64,000 bases of DNA from Undaria pinnatifida (Eukaryota > Sar > Phaeophyceae > Laminariales > Alariaceae), in assembly GCA_012845835.1 (NCBI GenBank), contig JABAKD010000013.1, positions 14,283,665 through 14,347,664 on the forward strand, read 5' to 3'. Under the pieces are notes generated by a model that was given only the letters and a program-made list of their open reading frames with translations, did not search any database and was not told where the DNA came from. A program made the position numbers and the translations under genes. Of the stretch, positions 11,974-20,509 are shown in pieces (position 1 is the stretch's first letter; each line of letters begins with the position of its first letter).

Positions 11974-14465
11974 CATTGTTGTTGCTGTTGCTGTTGTTGG
12001 TATTGTTGGTGTTATTTAACGCATGCTAAGACAGGGGTTTTCACTCTTTGACGGAATTGTTCCTGTTTTGACGGGGCTCCTTAACCGAAGAGCTTCCTAA
12101 AGTCGTTCAAACACCGCTTGTGTTTTGCCATGTTATTCGTTCCTAGGTCCTACGTGGTAGGTACTTTGTACCTGCTGCATGGGATTGCTGATCTATTGTA
12201 CTCGCTTTCTCAACTTGAGTTGCTTGATGAGTTAGACGGTACAGAGCTCTTCAATTGAGGACCTCCACAGCTTAAGCAGCACGTCTGTCTACAGCAGCAT
12301 GCGTCTGCCTTTCGCTGGTCTTTTTGTAGTCGGCGTTGTTACCGTGGGTATTATTTTTGCAGTTGGTACGAGTAGTGGTATTTGGTGTTGTTAGTGGTGT
12401 GGTTGTGGATAGCCCTCTTAGCCGGCATCTTGATGCTGAGTTTTATTACGTTGTTCGTTAGTACGTTATTACGTTATTATTGTATTGTTGTTTTCTAGTC
12501 TGTTGGGTTCGACGTTGTGTTGTTATCGTTGTTGTTGGTGATGTGGTTGTCGTGGTTAGTGCTTGGGCCGTTGGTGTACAAGTGTCATTTTTGTTGATGG
12601 TATTTTTGTCTGCCACAGGCGTTGGTGCTGTGATGTGCAGCGCTGGCTGATACCCTCGCCAGCCGTCGCTTCGGGTATCCTTGCGCTTGGCTTCTTTGTT
12701 GCTACTGTTGCTGATGCTGTTGATGTCCTCTGTTGGTGTCGGTGTTGTCGCTTTGGTGTTGATGGATTGCTGTTAGTTTGAGTGTTGTCGTCATGGTCGT
12801 TGTAGTTGCTTTTGCTGTTGGTGTCATTCATGTTGATAACATTTTTTTCTGTTGCAGCGATCGTTGGTGTGATGCGCGACGTTAACTGGAGCCCTATGCA
12901 GCCGTGTTCGTGGGCGTCCTTGTGCTGAGCATGGTTCGCTGGCATCTCGTGCTTGCAGTTGCAATTCATCGTACGCATGGCCACGCCATCCCCGCGAATA
13001 TCCCCTTCTACAGAGCGTACTCCTGTTGGCAAAGCCCCGCGTATAGTGTAGAGCTGTTGTGCATGGGTCCATACGCCAATGTCTGTAGAGTGTAGTGCAG
13101 TAAGTCTATCCTTGGTGCAATTTGTTCTTGCCGCTGCTGCTGCTGCTGCTCGTGCTGCTCGTGTTACTCGTGCTGCTGCTGCTGGTGGGGGTGGGGGTGC
13201 TGCTACTGCGGCTACCGTTCTCACGCTGACAACCGTGATCTTTCAGACCAACGCTACAGAGCATTCTTGCAGCCTTGTTTTTCAGTATTCGATGTAGAGA
13301 TTATGGACGCGATTGAGTACCTTGAAGTCGTCCCTCAATCGATGGAACACAAGAGGCGACTCTCTCCTTTAACTAAGGTGTGCGTGTGCGCCAAAGTTCC
13401 CGTCGGCACGCCGTTCACCCGCTCGTTCCCCGCTTGCATCATTCACCGCAACGTCGAGTTGTCTTCGTTTTTCCGGCCACCGACAATAGTGCAGTGGAGA
13501 TGCCTCTATTGTGCCGGTTGAGTAGTGCCGGTTGCTCTCTACATTGTGGAATCGTTTGGCACATATGGGAAAAACCAGTCGTCGCAGTGCGCAGAGTAGT
13601 ACCGGCGGCCGCTGTAGAGTACCAGTATTTCCCTCTATAGTGCACATACCGGCACTATAGAGGGACCACTGCTGTACTGCTGTAACGTCTTTGAAGGCCA
13701 TGATAGTCCGCCAAGCAAACGAAAGGGGCCGTCTTATCGCCTTGTCACACTCTTAATACGGGTTTGCCGCGGCACAACCATCACCATGCTGCTCACGTGT
13801 CGCGCAGCTCCTTACACTGCAGTTGTGACTCGCCCCATATGCCCTGGCAGCCCGACCTGCTCCTTGCGGTTGTTGCTGTGATGTTCATTTTTATGGGTAA
13901 TTATTTTCGTCAAAGGTCCCGAAAGGGTGAAATGCCGTTCCGAACTTGGCCACATCCTTTTCCTACAATGTAACGACGCATGGTGCTAGTAATGCTACTA
14001 TTAATGCTGCTACTACTACTACTACTACTACTACTACTAATAGTGTGGTAAGGGTAGCACCCATATTTTGTGAGAACCCTCGTTTCAAGAGCTCCATGCC
14101 TCTCCCGAGTATCGACTGGTCGGGTAATAATGCAGGTGCAACTCAACGAGCAACCCCATGGCGTAGATTAACGTCTACAACGACTACAACCAAAAATATC
14201 GTTAACCGCACGTGGCATTCCAATTCCACTGGGTAGTTCCTCTGTTTGAGGAGCTCGTCGAGCAGAAAAATAATTATTAGCCGACACGTTCTACCGCGAC
14301 CGTAGCTCACCTAGACGCTTACCTCGTAGGCGGGGATTACTCTGCGGGTGCTAGCGGTCGTTCGTGCTCCCTCTGCCCGAGGTCTGTCACGGTGGGGGTG
14401 TAATGCATCCTAGGTTGGTAGCTTCGAAACCACCCTCATGACCGGTTGTTTTCGCGTGGTCGTGG

Positions 14466-14502
<37 letters not shown>

Positions 14503-17500
14503 TTTTTTTTTCTGGTGTGGTGCTGTCCCGCGCGCTTGTTTGACCGAACGCCCAGGGATACCCCCATACACGTCCTCCTGAACAAGACCGACTTGTTCGA
14601 GGAAATGATCAGGGAGGTGCCGCTCTCGTCTTGCTTTCCGGAGTACTCTGGACCCCCGGATCAGGTGCTGCCGGCGATCTCCTTCGTGGAAGGTAATAGT
14701 GTAGCTAGTCAAAGAAGGCGCCAAAGAGCTACCCAAAGTAGTTTTTGTCCGGGTTGACCTTTGTGACTAATGGGGCGTGCCAAGCGCATCCTTACCTTGG
14801 CGTCGCCAACACCTGCTCGCCGTAGGCGGTAAAAAAATGCAGGCATAATAGTGCTAGTACCGCGCTAACTTTGTTCTGTCTTGTTCGTTCACGTTTTTTT
14901 TTTCCCCCCGGCCGTTTTGGGGCCTAATTGTTTGAACAAGTTCAACAAGAAACACCAAAAGCGAATGCGATCGGACCAAGGCTGCGGTACAGGGGTGATA
15001 TTTGTTGCCTGACTTTGCAGCGGCTCGGGGTCTATCGCGCGAAGTGATCCACCACCCTTTCCTTTGAAGTGTCAAGCGTCTGTGCTGTTTGTAATTATGT
15101 AATTGTGCGATATTAATCCGGAATGGAAGTGTTTGCTACGCTGTGCCAAAAACAAATGCCTAATGCGTTTTGTTGAGGTGAGTTACAAAGTCATTCGTGC
15201 GTGTGGTGAATAAGTGGTGAATAAACTGACTCAACACCCGGGAGTTAAAAAGGGGGTGTATCATAACATCGTCATAACATCATCGTATCATCATCATAAC
15301 ATCATCCTAACATCATCATAACATCATCGTATCATCATCATAACATCATCCTAACATCATCCTATCATCCTCATAACATCATAACATCATCCTAGCATCT
15401 TAACATCATCATAACATCATCCTAGCATCCTAACATCATCATAACATCACTATAACATCATCGTAACATCATCATAACATCATCCTTACATCCTAACATC
15501 ATCGTAACATCACTTTAACATCATCGTAACATCATCATCATAACATGATCCTAACATGATCCTAACATCATCATAACATCATCCTAACATCATCATATCA
15601 TCCTCATAACATCATCCTAACATCATCTTGACATCATCCTAACATCATCATATCATCCTCATAACATCATCCTAACATCATCTTGACATCATCCTAACAT
15701 CATCATATCATCCTCATAACATCATCCTAACATCATCTTGACATCATCCTAACATCATCCTAGCATTGTCATAACATCATCCTAACATCGTCACAAAATC
15801 ATCATAACATCATCATACCATCATCATAACGTCATCATAACATCATCATAACATCATCCTAACATCACCATAACATCACAATATCGCCATAGCATCATCA
15901 TGACATCCCCCGTACTAATACCGTGGGTTTTTCCAAAGCTACGGTGGAGGTTCGCCCATTTCTTTCTGAGATTCCTAACTAACTTCAAGAGCTCTATTCC
16001 CCCCCCCCCCTTTTTTTTTTTTTGAGAAAAAAAGAAAGCATCACCCGATGAAGGATGAATGGCATGCCATGGCATGGCCTACTCCTAGTTAAGGCCTAGC
16101 TAAGACCTAGCCAAGGCCTAGGCAATTTTGCTTTTCAAAAACAATCGAAAACTGAATTAATTTCCGACGGTTTCGGGTCACGGAGAACCGTCATCCATAA
16201 AGCGTTTTCGCCAAAAAGTGGTGTACCTTAATACCTTGAAACCTCTGTCGTAGCACGGGTCCTTTCGTTATCCGTCCTATCAGTCGGCCGGGAAGCGTAT
16301 GCAGGCAGTACTGCCAACATCGGCAATGCTATGCGCGTGTCGTATAGTTTCTAACGTCGTGCTTTGGAAGCACTGCACTACCCATGCCCTAGCAGCCTTG
16401 GCATGATAGCTTGCTGTGGCCGTTTCTGTGATCGCCATATCGTCAGTGCTCCTTGTTTTGTTTGTTGTCATTTTCCCCCTTGGAAGTCTCAAAGGGTTAG
16501 CGGGGTAGGGGCGTGGTCCATTCTTATTGAAGCGAAAAGTCTGTTTGAAGAATCCGGGGGGGCGGGTATATCTTGATAAAAAATAAATATATGCTATATG
16601 AATAGAAACATTGGCGATTTGGAAAAATTTAGCCTTCCACGTTTTGTTTTTGCACAATGAAGAGCTGTAAAATTCCAGGCTTATGGCAGAACGCCTCCGT
16701 ATTTCGATGCAAGTCCCACAGTATTTCCAAGTTTTGTAATTTTTGGGAAGACCAAACGGCTTCGATACGAAGGCGCTAATTCGCCTCGGGCAAGATGGTT
16801 GGCGTGCAAGCCATGGCGTGACCAGCGACCTTTCCGCGACCAGTGGAACACCCATCCCATCCGTGGTGAAGCGTTGAAAATGCACAGGGAGGCACCTCCC
16901 TTCTGTCCATCGCCGGGGGGGCTCGGTGGGTCTCACGTCTGCCGGACTGTCGTCTGATCGCGCTGCCGCGCCGACTGCTTTTTATGCACCGGCCTCAGCG
17001 GGGTAGCGCTTCCTAAAGAACTATGCCCCGAGGCACGCCTAATCGTATATAATTGCCGCGACGTGGGTAAAGAGATTGGGGGGCGTCCTATTTTGGAATG
17101 TGCGATTTTAGTTTCCAGCTCAGCTCTTGGGGGGCTATTCCGTCAGCGGTCTCACGGACAAGCCGTGACATCGGGTGCCGTCCCTTCTCGTCCTCGTTGC
17201 GTGCTTTCCTTTTTTTTATGGTGTTTTGTTAGCTGCGTTGGTAGTTTGTGTGTAGGTTTGTTTGTTTGTTTGTTTGTTTGTTTGATTGCTTGTTTGTTAT
17301 GGCGACGATGGTCTTTCCTCTCGTTTGTGGCTTGTTTGCCCCCGCCAGGCAAGTGCAAGGCGATCGTGTCGAAGTGTTGTCCTCAGAAGAAGGATCCTGT
17401 GGTGACGCCTATCTGCGCACGTGTGAGGAAGGACGTGAAGGTAAGTGGGGTGGTGGTAGAACCACGCGCTTGAGTGGCGTTCTGCGGGAGGGGGAGGGGG

Positions 17501-17688
17501 GGCGTGTAAGGCGTCGTGCTGGTTATTGCACCCAAAAAGCTTTTGTCACCATTTTTCGGTTTATTGCTGTTTCGTCACCGTTTTTTGTTTTGTTTTTGGC
17601 GCAGTGGAAGAGGCTTTATTCAAGGCATGTCTTGAAAATACAGGCCCTTGGTTGTCTGGAGATGAGGATGGAACCTGAGATTGTGTGA
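5009..17688 (+). CDS. Heterotrimeric G-protein alpha subunit (5' end missing)
   Basis: Encodes the GTP-binding alpha subunit that couples membrane receptors to effectors at the inner face of the plasma membrane. Eight exons were placed from G-alpha alignment and splice phase: 5009-5079, 6945-7082, 7993-8076, 9333-9515, 11759-11841, 14556-14692, 17349-17440 and 17605-17688. Phases agree at every junction (0, 0, 0, 0, 2, 1, 0). Together they give about 279 residues, from the alpha-helical domain to the stop. Visible motifs are switch I (TRVITSG, with the catalytic Arg), switch II (DVGGQRNERKKW, with the catalytic Gln) and the guanine-specificity motif NKTD. The P-loop exon and N-terminus are not found. 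The last two exons are diverged: the usual TCAT motif reads ICAR. Introns are 164-2714 bp, T- and G-rich on the sense strand, and crowded with repeats. AATAAA occurs at about 17724, 35 bp after the stop. Family assignment is firm; the two terminal exons are less so. Confidence 0.93.
6455..6607 (+). repeat. CAG/AGC trinucleotide repeat in G-alpha intron
   Basis: About 150 bp of AGC-type trinucleotides interrupted by GAT, ACT and AGT triplets, within the intron between exons A and B. In the three plus frames it reads poly-Ser, poly-Ala or poly-Gln-like runs, and poly-Leu on the other strand. None of these is credible protein. It is a microsatellite with several pure blocks of five to eight units. 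Confidence 0.85.
6720..6922 (+). repeat. 102-bp tandem duplication abutting an intron 3' end
   Basis: Two copies with period 102 bp (starts at 6720 and 6822) sharing GCTGCCGCAGTCGTCGGGGG and CTCTTTCCTGTTTCCGACTG. They differ by only a few substitutions. The second copy ends about 20 bp before the exon B acceptor at 6944, so the polypyrimidine segment of this intron is present twice. Confidence 0.9.
6945..7082 (+). CDS. G-alpha exon B (helical domain, ends at GC donor)
   Basis: 138 nt, 46 codons, phase 0 at both ends. The acceptor is GCGCATCAG. It contains GDITPEIGHDVVKLWEDEGV, the segment aligned to the TAEL-xx-VIKRLW-xDxGV helix of other G-alpha proteins. The family alignment and the phase of exon C require the exon to end at GCAAAAAAG, where the intron begins GCGAGT, a GC donor instead of GT. 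The only nearby GT (in GCGTGGGC) would leave the wrong phase. The acceptor sits just downstream of a 102-bp tandem duplication. Confidence 0.82.
7083..7992 (+). other. GC-AG intron in the G-alpha gene
   Basis: The 5' splice site is AAAAAG|GCGAGT, which has the strong flanking pairing to U1 that GC donors usually need, and the 3' site is CCAG/CAG. Two tandem acceptors three bases apart (before 7990 and before 7993) form a NAGNAG site, so the protein could carry or lack one Gln at this junction. Choosing the second AG gives exactly the spacing found in animal G-alpha proteins. Confidence 0.65.
7993..8076 (+). CDS. G-alpha exon C (end of helical domain)
   Basis: 84 nt, 28 codons, phase 0 at both ends. 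It reads DKFWILDSTPYYMKEAVRLT and then QADMEVTE. This matches the family segment xEYQLNDSAxYYxxxxxRIxxxxYxPT that precedes switch I. The donor is ACGGAG|GTGCGA. An alternative start at 7990 adds one Gln. The DS-x-x-YY core is conserved. Confidence 0.88.
9333..9515 (+). CDS. G-alpha exon D (switch I, strand 2-3, switch II)
   Basis: 183 nt, 61 codons, phase 0. The acceptor is TTTTGGACAG and the donor AATCAG|GTAAAT. It carries switch I TRVITSGVGTIE, with the catalytic Arg at about 9351-9353 (the cholera-toxin-type ADP-ribosylation position in animal proteins) and the Mg-binding Thr two residues after the Ile. It then carries DVGGQRNERKKWLHCFDDV, with the catalytic Gln at 9429-9431. These are the most conserved residues of the family and make the identification secure. 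The end of this exon and its donor are copied several times in the following intron. Confidence 0.97.
9504..9626 (+). repeat. Minisatellite copying the exon D donor, left part
   Basis: Three units of about 46-57 bp. Each contains a version of the exon D end and donor (GGTACAATCAGGTAAAT, TGTACCCAGGTAGAT, GGTACAACCAGGTAATG) followed by a GCATGCTACGATGGGG-like block. Two further units lie beyond an inserted dispersed element, at about 10270-10360. Confidence 0.85.
9628..10240 (-). mobile_element. C-tailed dispersed element, copy A (in G-alpha intron)
   Basis: About 560-590 bp, reverse complement of the elements at 20510 and 46265, inserted inside the donor-copying minisatellite. Read on the minus strand it runs from a hairpin-forming GGTTGGCACCG-type start (here at about 10220), through an A/T-rich homopolymer and GGTTATCGAG..GATCATATTGTGCGG, to CTGAGTAC and a run of C (G on the plus strand, 9628-9649). 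No convincing protein. A frame reading VLRAVLGRMQFTLHTTRRTP is open in copies A and C, but that may only reflect DNA similarity. Confidence 0.85.
10270..10360 (+). repeat. Minisatellite copying the exon D donor, right part
   Basis: Two more units (GGTGCAACCGGGTAATT and CGTGCAACCAGGTAAAC) with the linking block ACAGCTGTATGCTACGATAGG. They continue the array interrupted by the dispersed element at 9628-10240. Confidence 0.8.
10430..10690 (+). mobile_element. tRNA-headed SINE-like element, copy a
   Basis: The head contains a tRNA-like A-box region (GGGTCAGCGGCAGACTG) and B box (GGGTTCGAACCTC). The body shares GACACCTGTGACCACGGC and TTGTCCAGAA with copies at 53028, 62440 and 62905, and it ends in an A-rich tail (AAATAAAAAATAAAAG). 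It lies in the G-alpha intron between exons D and E. The head does not fold into a full tRNA, so it is not a functional tRNA gene. Confidence 0.65.
11759..11841 (+). CDS. G-alpha exon E
   Basis: 83 nt with acceptor TTTCTCTCTAAG and donor TTCAG|GTGAGG, phase 0 in and phase 2 out. It reads VMFEDSTQNRLLEALDLYEQ and then VVSNPMF. Joined to the GYNQ end of exon D it has exactly the length of the family segment YDxVLxED..NRMxESxxLFxxIxNxxWF. The EDSTQNRL core, with Asn-Arg, is the conserved helix after switch III. Confidence 0.95.
11887..12005 (+). repeat. (GTT)n microsatellite
   Basis: About 80 bp of pure GTT/TTG followed by a degenerate tail with ATT, CTG and GGT triplets, starting 45 bp after the exon E donor. 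It encodes only homopolymers in all frames. Confidence 0.95.
12590..12940 (+). repeat. Imperfect duplication inside G-alpha intron E-F
   Basis: Two segments about 245 bp apart (about 12590-12700 and 12833-12940) share the order TTTTT..CTG..GCAG/ACAG, then CG..GTTGGTG..TGATG.GC, then GCGTCCTTGTGCT-like text. Both look like a 3' splice site plus an exon-like start, but neither has an open frame that fits G-alpha. The surrounding 12350-12900 is GTT/GTG-rich low-complexity sequence. Confidence 0.4.
13286..13377 (+). other. Exon-like segment in intron E-F, possible poison exon
   Basis: 92 bp flanked by a strong acceptor (TTGTTTTTCAG) and a GT donor (ACTAAG|GTGTGC). One frame is open (FDVEIMDAIEYLEVVPQSME and onward), but it is not the G-alpha frame. 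Splicing it between exons E and F would give an in-frame TGA after nine further codons and shift the frame, since 92 is not a multiple of three. The known G-alpha alignment leaves no room for it. It may be a cryptic or regulated exon, or chance. Confidence 0.35.
13631..13664 (+). repeat. Perfect 13-bp stem hairpin
   Basis: CCCTCTATAGTGC, an 8-base loop, then GCACTATAGAGGG. It lies in the G-alpha intron next to several CCGG/TACCGG words and a CTGCTGTACTGCTGTA run. The role is unknown. Confidence 0.85.
14008..14041 (+). repeat. (ACT)n microsatellite
   Basis: Ten to eleven ACT/TAC triplets in the G-alpha intron between exons E and F. A second triplet run, (TCG)n, lies at about 14465-14503, just upstream of the T tract leading to exon F. 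Confidence 0.9.
14556..14692 (+). CDS. G-alpha exon F (NKxD guanine-specificity motif)
   Basis: 137 nt with acceptor ACGCCCAG and donor GTGGAAG|GTAATA, phase 2 in and phase 1 out. The joined codon is AG|G (Arg), giving NPMF-R-DTPIHVLLNKTDLFEEMI. NKTD at 14581-14592 is the guanine-specificity motif, followed by the family's LFEEKI...PLxxCFPEYxG. The upstream intron ends in a (TCG)n run and a T tract. Confidence 0.96.
15243..15905 (+). repeat. 660-bp CATCATAA-type minisatellite
   Basis: A continuous array of 9-12 bp units of the type (C)TAACATCATC / ATAACATCATC with variants (TATCATCCTC, TTGACATCATC, TTTAACATC). At about 15590-15760 three longer units of about 57 bp are nearly identical, so there is a higher-order level. 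It lies in the G-alpha intron between exons F and G. A polypyrimidine C10T13 run follows at about 16001. Confidence 0.95.
17256..17284 (+). repeat. (TTTG)n microsatellite
   Basis: Seven TTTG units in the T-rich region upstream of exon G. Confidence 0.9.
17349..17440 (+). CDS. G-alpha exon G, diverged (TCAT-box region)
   Basis: 92 nt with acceptor CCCCCGCCAG and consensus donor GACGTGAAG|GTAAGT. It enters in phase 1, as exon F requires. It reads GKCKAIVSKCCPQKKDPVVT and then PICARVRKDVK. The last block aligns with the family's YTHxTCATDTxNV (CAR-x-x-KDV against CAT-x-x-KNV), but the Thr-Cys-Ala-Thr box that contacts the guanine ring is degenerate. The exon's position, phase and spacing (33 against about 31 residues) support the call; sequence identity is low. 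Another frame is open too but does not resemble G-alpha. Confidence 0.62.
17605..17688 (+). CDS. G-alpha exon H, C-terminus
   Basis: 84 nt after acceptor TTTGGCGCAG, phase 0, ending in TGA. It reads WKRLYSRHVLKIQALGCLEM followed by RMEPEIV. The helix HVLKIQALGCL is placed where animal proteins have DVIIKNNLKDCGLF, the receptor-contacting alpha-5 end. If the alignment is right the protein carries an extension of about seven residues past the usual end, with the Cys shifted. In a different frame the same bases are open as well, so transcript data would settle the end. Confidence 0.6.
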   Translation, partial: WKRLYSRHVLKIQALGCLEMRMEPEIV

Positions 17689-18240
17689 TGGCGATCGTTC
17701 AAGCGCGTTGTGCGTTGTGCAGAATAAATCCCGAGGGGTTGTATGGGCTGCTGTGGTGGACACCGGCATGCAACGGTTGTTGTGCGCGTTTGTCGACGTG
17801 TTGTGTCCGCCTGTGTTCGAGTAACGCCTCTGACGGTATGCATCGAGGCGTAAACAAAACTCTATTTCTGAGAGCTACTAAGTGCCACGACGTACAGTAC
17901 TCTTTTGGCTTTAAATATTTTGCAGTTTTTGTTTTTCGATTTACAACCAACACCCCCCCCTCCCTCCCGAGCCCCTCTGACATGGAAGAGTGTGGTGGAC
18001 TAGAGATTAGCGAGAAAACGATCGCTATCCTAGGAGATAGATGGCGGCTGCAGACGGCGAAACAGAAACACTTTTTATGTAGTATGTGGAAGAAGCGTGT
18101 AATGAGCTCCCAAATGTTGGAGGTGTCTCTATCAGGAGTAGGAACGGTGCTCCGTCTGGAAAGGGATGCGTGGTCAATGGTCAAATGACCAAGGCCAGCA
18201 ACAAATGAGTACCCCTCCCTCTCCCGCCGCCCCACCTAAA
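17689..18240. other. Downstream of G-alpha; remnant repeat, no gene
   Basis: AATAAA at about 17724 could serve as the polyadenylation signal of the G-alpha gene. The segment 18110-18215 (ATGTTGGAGGTGTCT...GCTCCGT...GGTCAATG, ending near a C-rich run) recurs at 21097-21195, also followed by a C run. An open frame at 17982-18188 overlaps this repeat and is not recognised. Confidence 0.45.
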
Positions 18241-20505
18241 ATCAAATATGGTACAATAATGAATACTACCAGTCAGGTGATATCACCTCATTACCTATCC
18301 AACCAGCCATGCCGTAGCTCCAATTCACTTATTTTCTATTTCCGCGCTCCCTCCTCCCCCACCACCCGCACCATCGCCTAGACCTAGCACATATAGTAAA
18401 GTTCCTCCCAGGTATACATTCATACGACCTAAAGGGGTTAGATTCCCCCCCCCCTCCCTCCCCACATCGGCCCCCCCTCCTCGTTTTGTTCTCTCCCGCC
18501 GCCCCACCTAAAATCAAAATCTGCCAGAGCAATACACACTATCAGAGAGTTGATATCACCTCACTACCTTTGTAGCCATCCATGCCGTAGCTCCCATTCA
18601 TATCCCTTCCCCCCCCCCAACGCCCCCTCCTACCGCACCACCCGCACCACCGCCTGGCACGACGCGTATAGCAAGTTCCTAACATATATATACGACGCGT
18701 ATAGCAAGCTCCTAACATATATATATTATAAAAAATGAAAATACACTCCAGCTGTGAGATCGAAGATTTCGTCGAAACTCATCTTTGCAAGCTGTGTGTG
18801 ATACTCCGATCGCGCGCATTACGAGTTGTGTGTCCTCATTAAGGATATAGGTCGGCGACTCCCCTTACAACTACAGTGTAGCTATCAGGGTCAACAGGAT
18901 TATTTTAGTCAGTCTGTGCGCGGAAACTATAAAACCCGTTTCTGAGGGGGACAAAATCTGACAGCTGTGAAGGGAAATGTATCCTTTTATCAAGTGAATC
19001 TTGTAAGTCGAATAACCGGTGAGGGGGGTGGGGCGGAGTTTTGAAGGACGTGGGGGCCTGGTTTTGATCGAAAGCGAGCGGGTTTGGAGGGGGGGGGGGG
19101 GGGGGGGGGAAAGGGGGCAATTTGTGCATGTAAGCTATAAATCCTTTCGAGGGGATAAATCTGACGGTTTTGGCACCAGTATATTATTGGGGGCGGGGGG
19201 GGGGGGGGGGAGGGGCGGGGGGGGCAGCTCAATATGTGCCTGGAAACTATACATTATTTTGAGGGGATAAATGTGACGGTTTTGGAAATAATACATCAGT
19301 TTATCATGTATATCCTGGGGTAAGTCGTACAATCAGTGAGTAAAGAGAGGGTGGAGTGTTCGAGGGGGTGGGGTTGGGATGGGTTGGGGGGGAGGTGGGG
19401 GGTGTGGGGCCGGGGGGGGGGCGGGGGGGGAGGAAAGGCTTTAGGTGAGGGGTTTGTTATACGTGTGGTGCTAGGTCTAGGCGATGGTGCGGGTGATGGG
19501 GAAGAAGGGGGCGTTCGAGGCGGGGGGGGGGGGGGGAACACAGCGGCATGGATGGCTCTCGAAAGATAATGAGGTGATATCCCGTGCGTGAAGTGTTTAT
19601 TAATGTGGCGGATTTCGATATTTTGGTGGGGCGTTTGAGTAAGGGAGAGCAAGAGGGGGGGGGGGGGGGGGGGGGGAGATATTTTTTAGGAGGTTTAGGT
19701 CACAAATAATATTCAAATACACTTCGGCTGTGAGATCAAAGATATGTAGCAGCTTGTTATACGCGTGGTGCTAGGTCTAGGCGATCGTGCAGGTGGTCGG
19801 AAAAGAGGGGGCGTTGGAGGGGGGGGGGGGTGGGGGGGTGGGGGGGGGGGGGGAGGAAGGGCTTTAGGTGAGGGGTTTGTTATACGAGTGGTGCTAGGTC
19901 TAGGCGATGGTGCGGGTGATGGGGTATATATATATCATCTATGCGGCCTAAAGCTGTTGGAAATCCCCCCCCCCCCTTGAACACTCTGCCCTCTCCTCAA
20001 TAGTTGTACGACTCATAGGATATACATGATAAACTGATGCATTCCTTCCACAACCGTGAGATTTGTCCCCTTCAAGTATTTATATTTTCGCGCACAGATT
20101 GTTGCCCCGGCCGCCCCCCCCCCCCCCCCCCCCCCACCCGCTCCCTCTTCTTCAAACCCCGGCCCCCACGCCCTTAAAATCTCCGCCCTCCCCTCACCCG
20201 GTTATACGACTTACAGGATACACGTTTGATAAACTGATGATGCATTTCCTTTCACAGCTGTTAGATTTTGTCCCCCTCAAAAACGGGTTTTATAGTTTCC
20301 GCGCACAGACTGATCAACTTCACCCTGTTGACCCTGGTACGAGCTACACTGTAGTTCCAAGGGAACTCGCCGATCTATATCCTTCATGAGGACACACACC
20401 CAGTAATTCGCGCGATCGGAGTATCACACACAGCTTGCAAAGATAAGTTTCGACGAAATCTTCGATCTCACAGCTGGAGTGTATTTTTATTTTTATATTT
20501 TATAT
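18240..20505. repeat. Nested inverted-repeat complex with G and C runs
   Basis: The outer arms are 18724-19050 (plus) and 20200-20505 (reverse complement), about 300 bp each. Both run from TACACTCCAGCTGTGAGATC through CATCTTTGCAAGCTGTG, GGGTCAACAGG and ACTATAAAACCCGTTT to AAGTCG..ATAACCGG. Inner blocks such as GTGCTAGGTCTAGGCGAT occur at about 19470, 19770 and 19890 and inverted at about 18375. Blocks with GATATCACCTCA and GCCATGCCGTAGCTCC occur at about 18275 and 18550 and inverted near 19550. Long G runs (19088-19110, 19195-19210, 19655-19676, 19820-19852) lie left of C runs (19965-19977, 20115-20136), so the complex can fold on itself. It has no credible coding sequence. Confidence 0.8.
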
Positions 20506-20509
20506 AATT

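Noticed and set aside
12556-13224. 222-codon minus-strand open frame
   Set aside because: Low-complexity GTT/GCT-rich intron DNA read backwards; no domain and no splice support.
15243-15905. Regular short repeats considered as a CRISPR-like array
   Set aside because: Units are contiguous 9-12 bp repeats without unique spacers, inside a eukaryotic intron.
16280-16936. 218-codon minus-strand open frame within a G-alpha intron
   Set aside because: Unbiased composition without motifs; antisense to a well supported gene. I cannot exclude it but see nothing to support it.
17349-17688. Alternative frame of the last two exons (CEEGREVEEALFKACLENTG)
   Set aside because: Also phase-consistent and protein-like, but exon F phase requires the other frame and that one aligns with the G-alpha C-terminal region.
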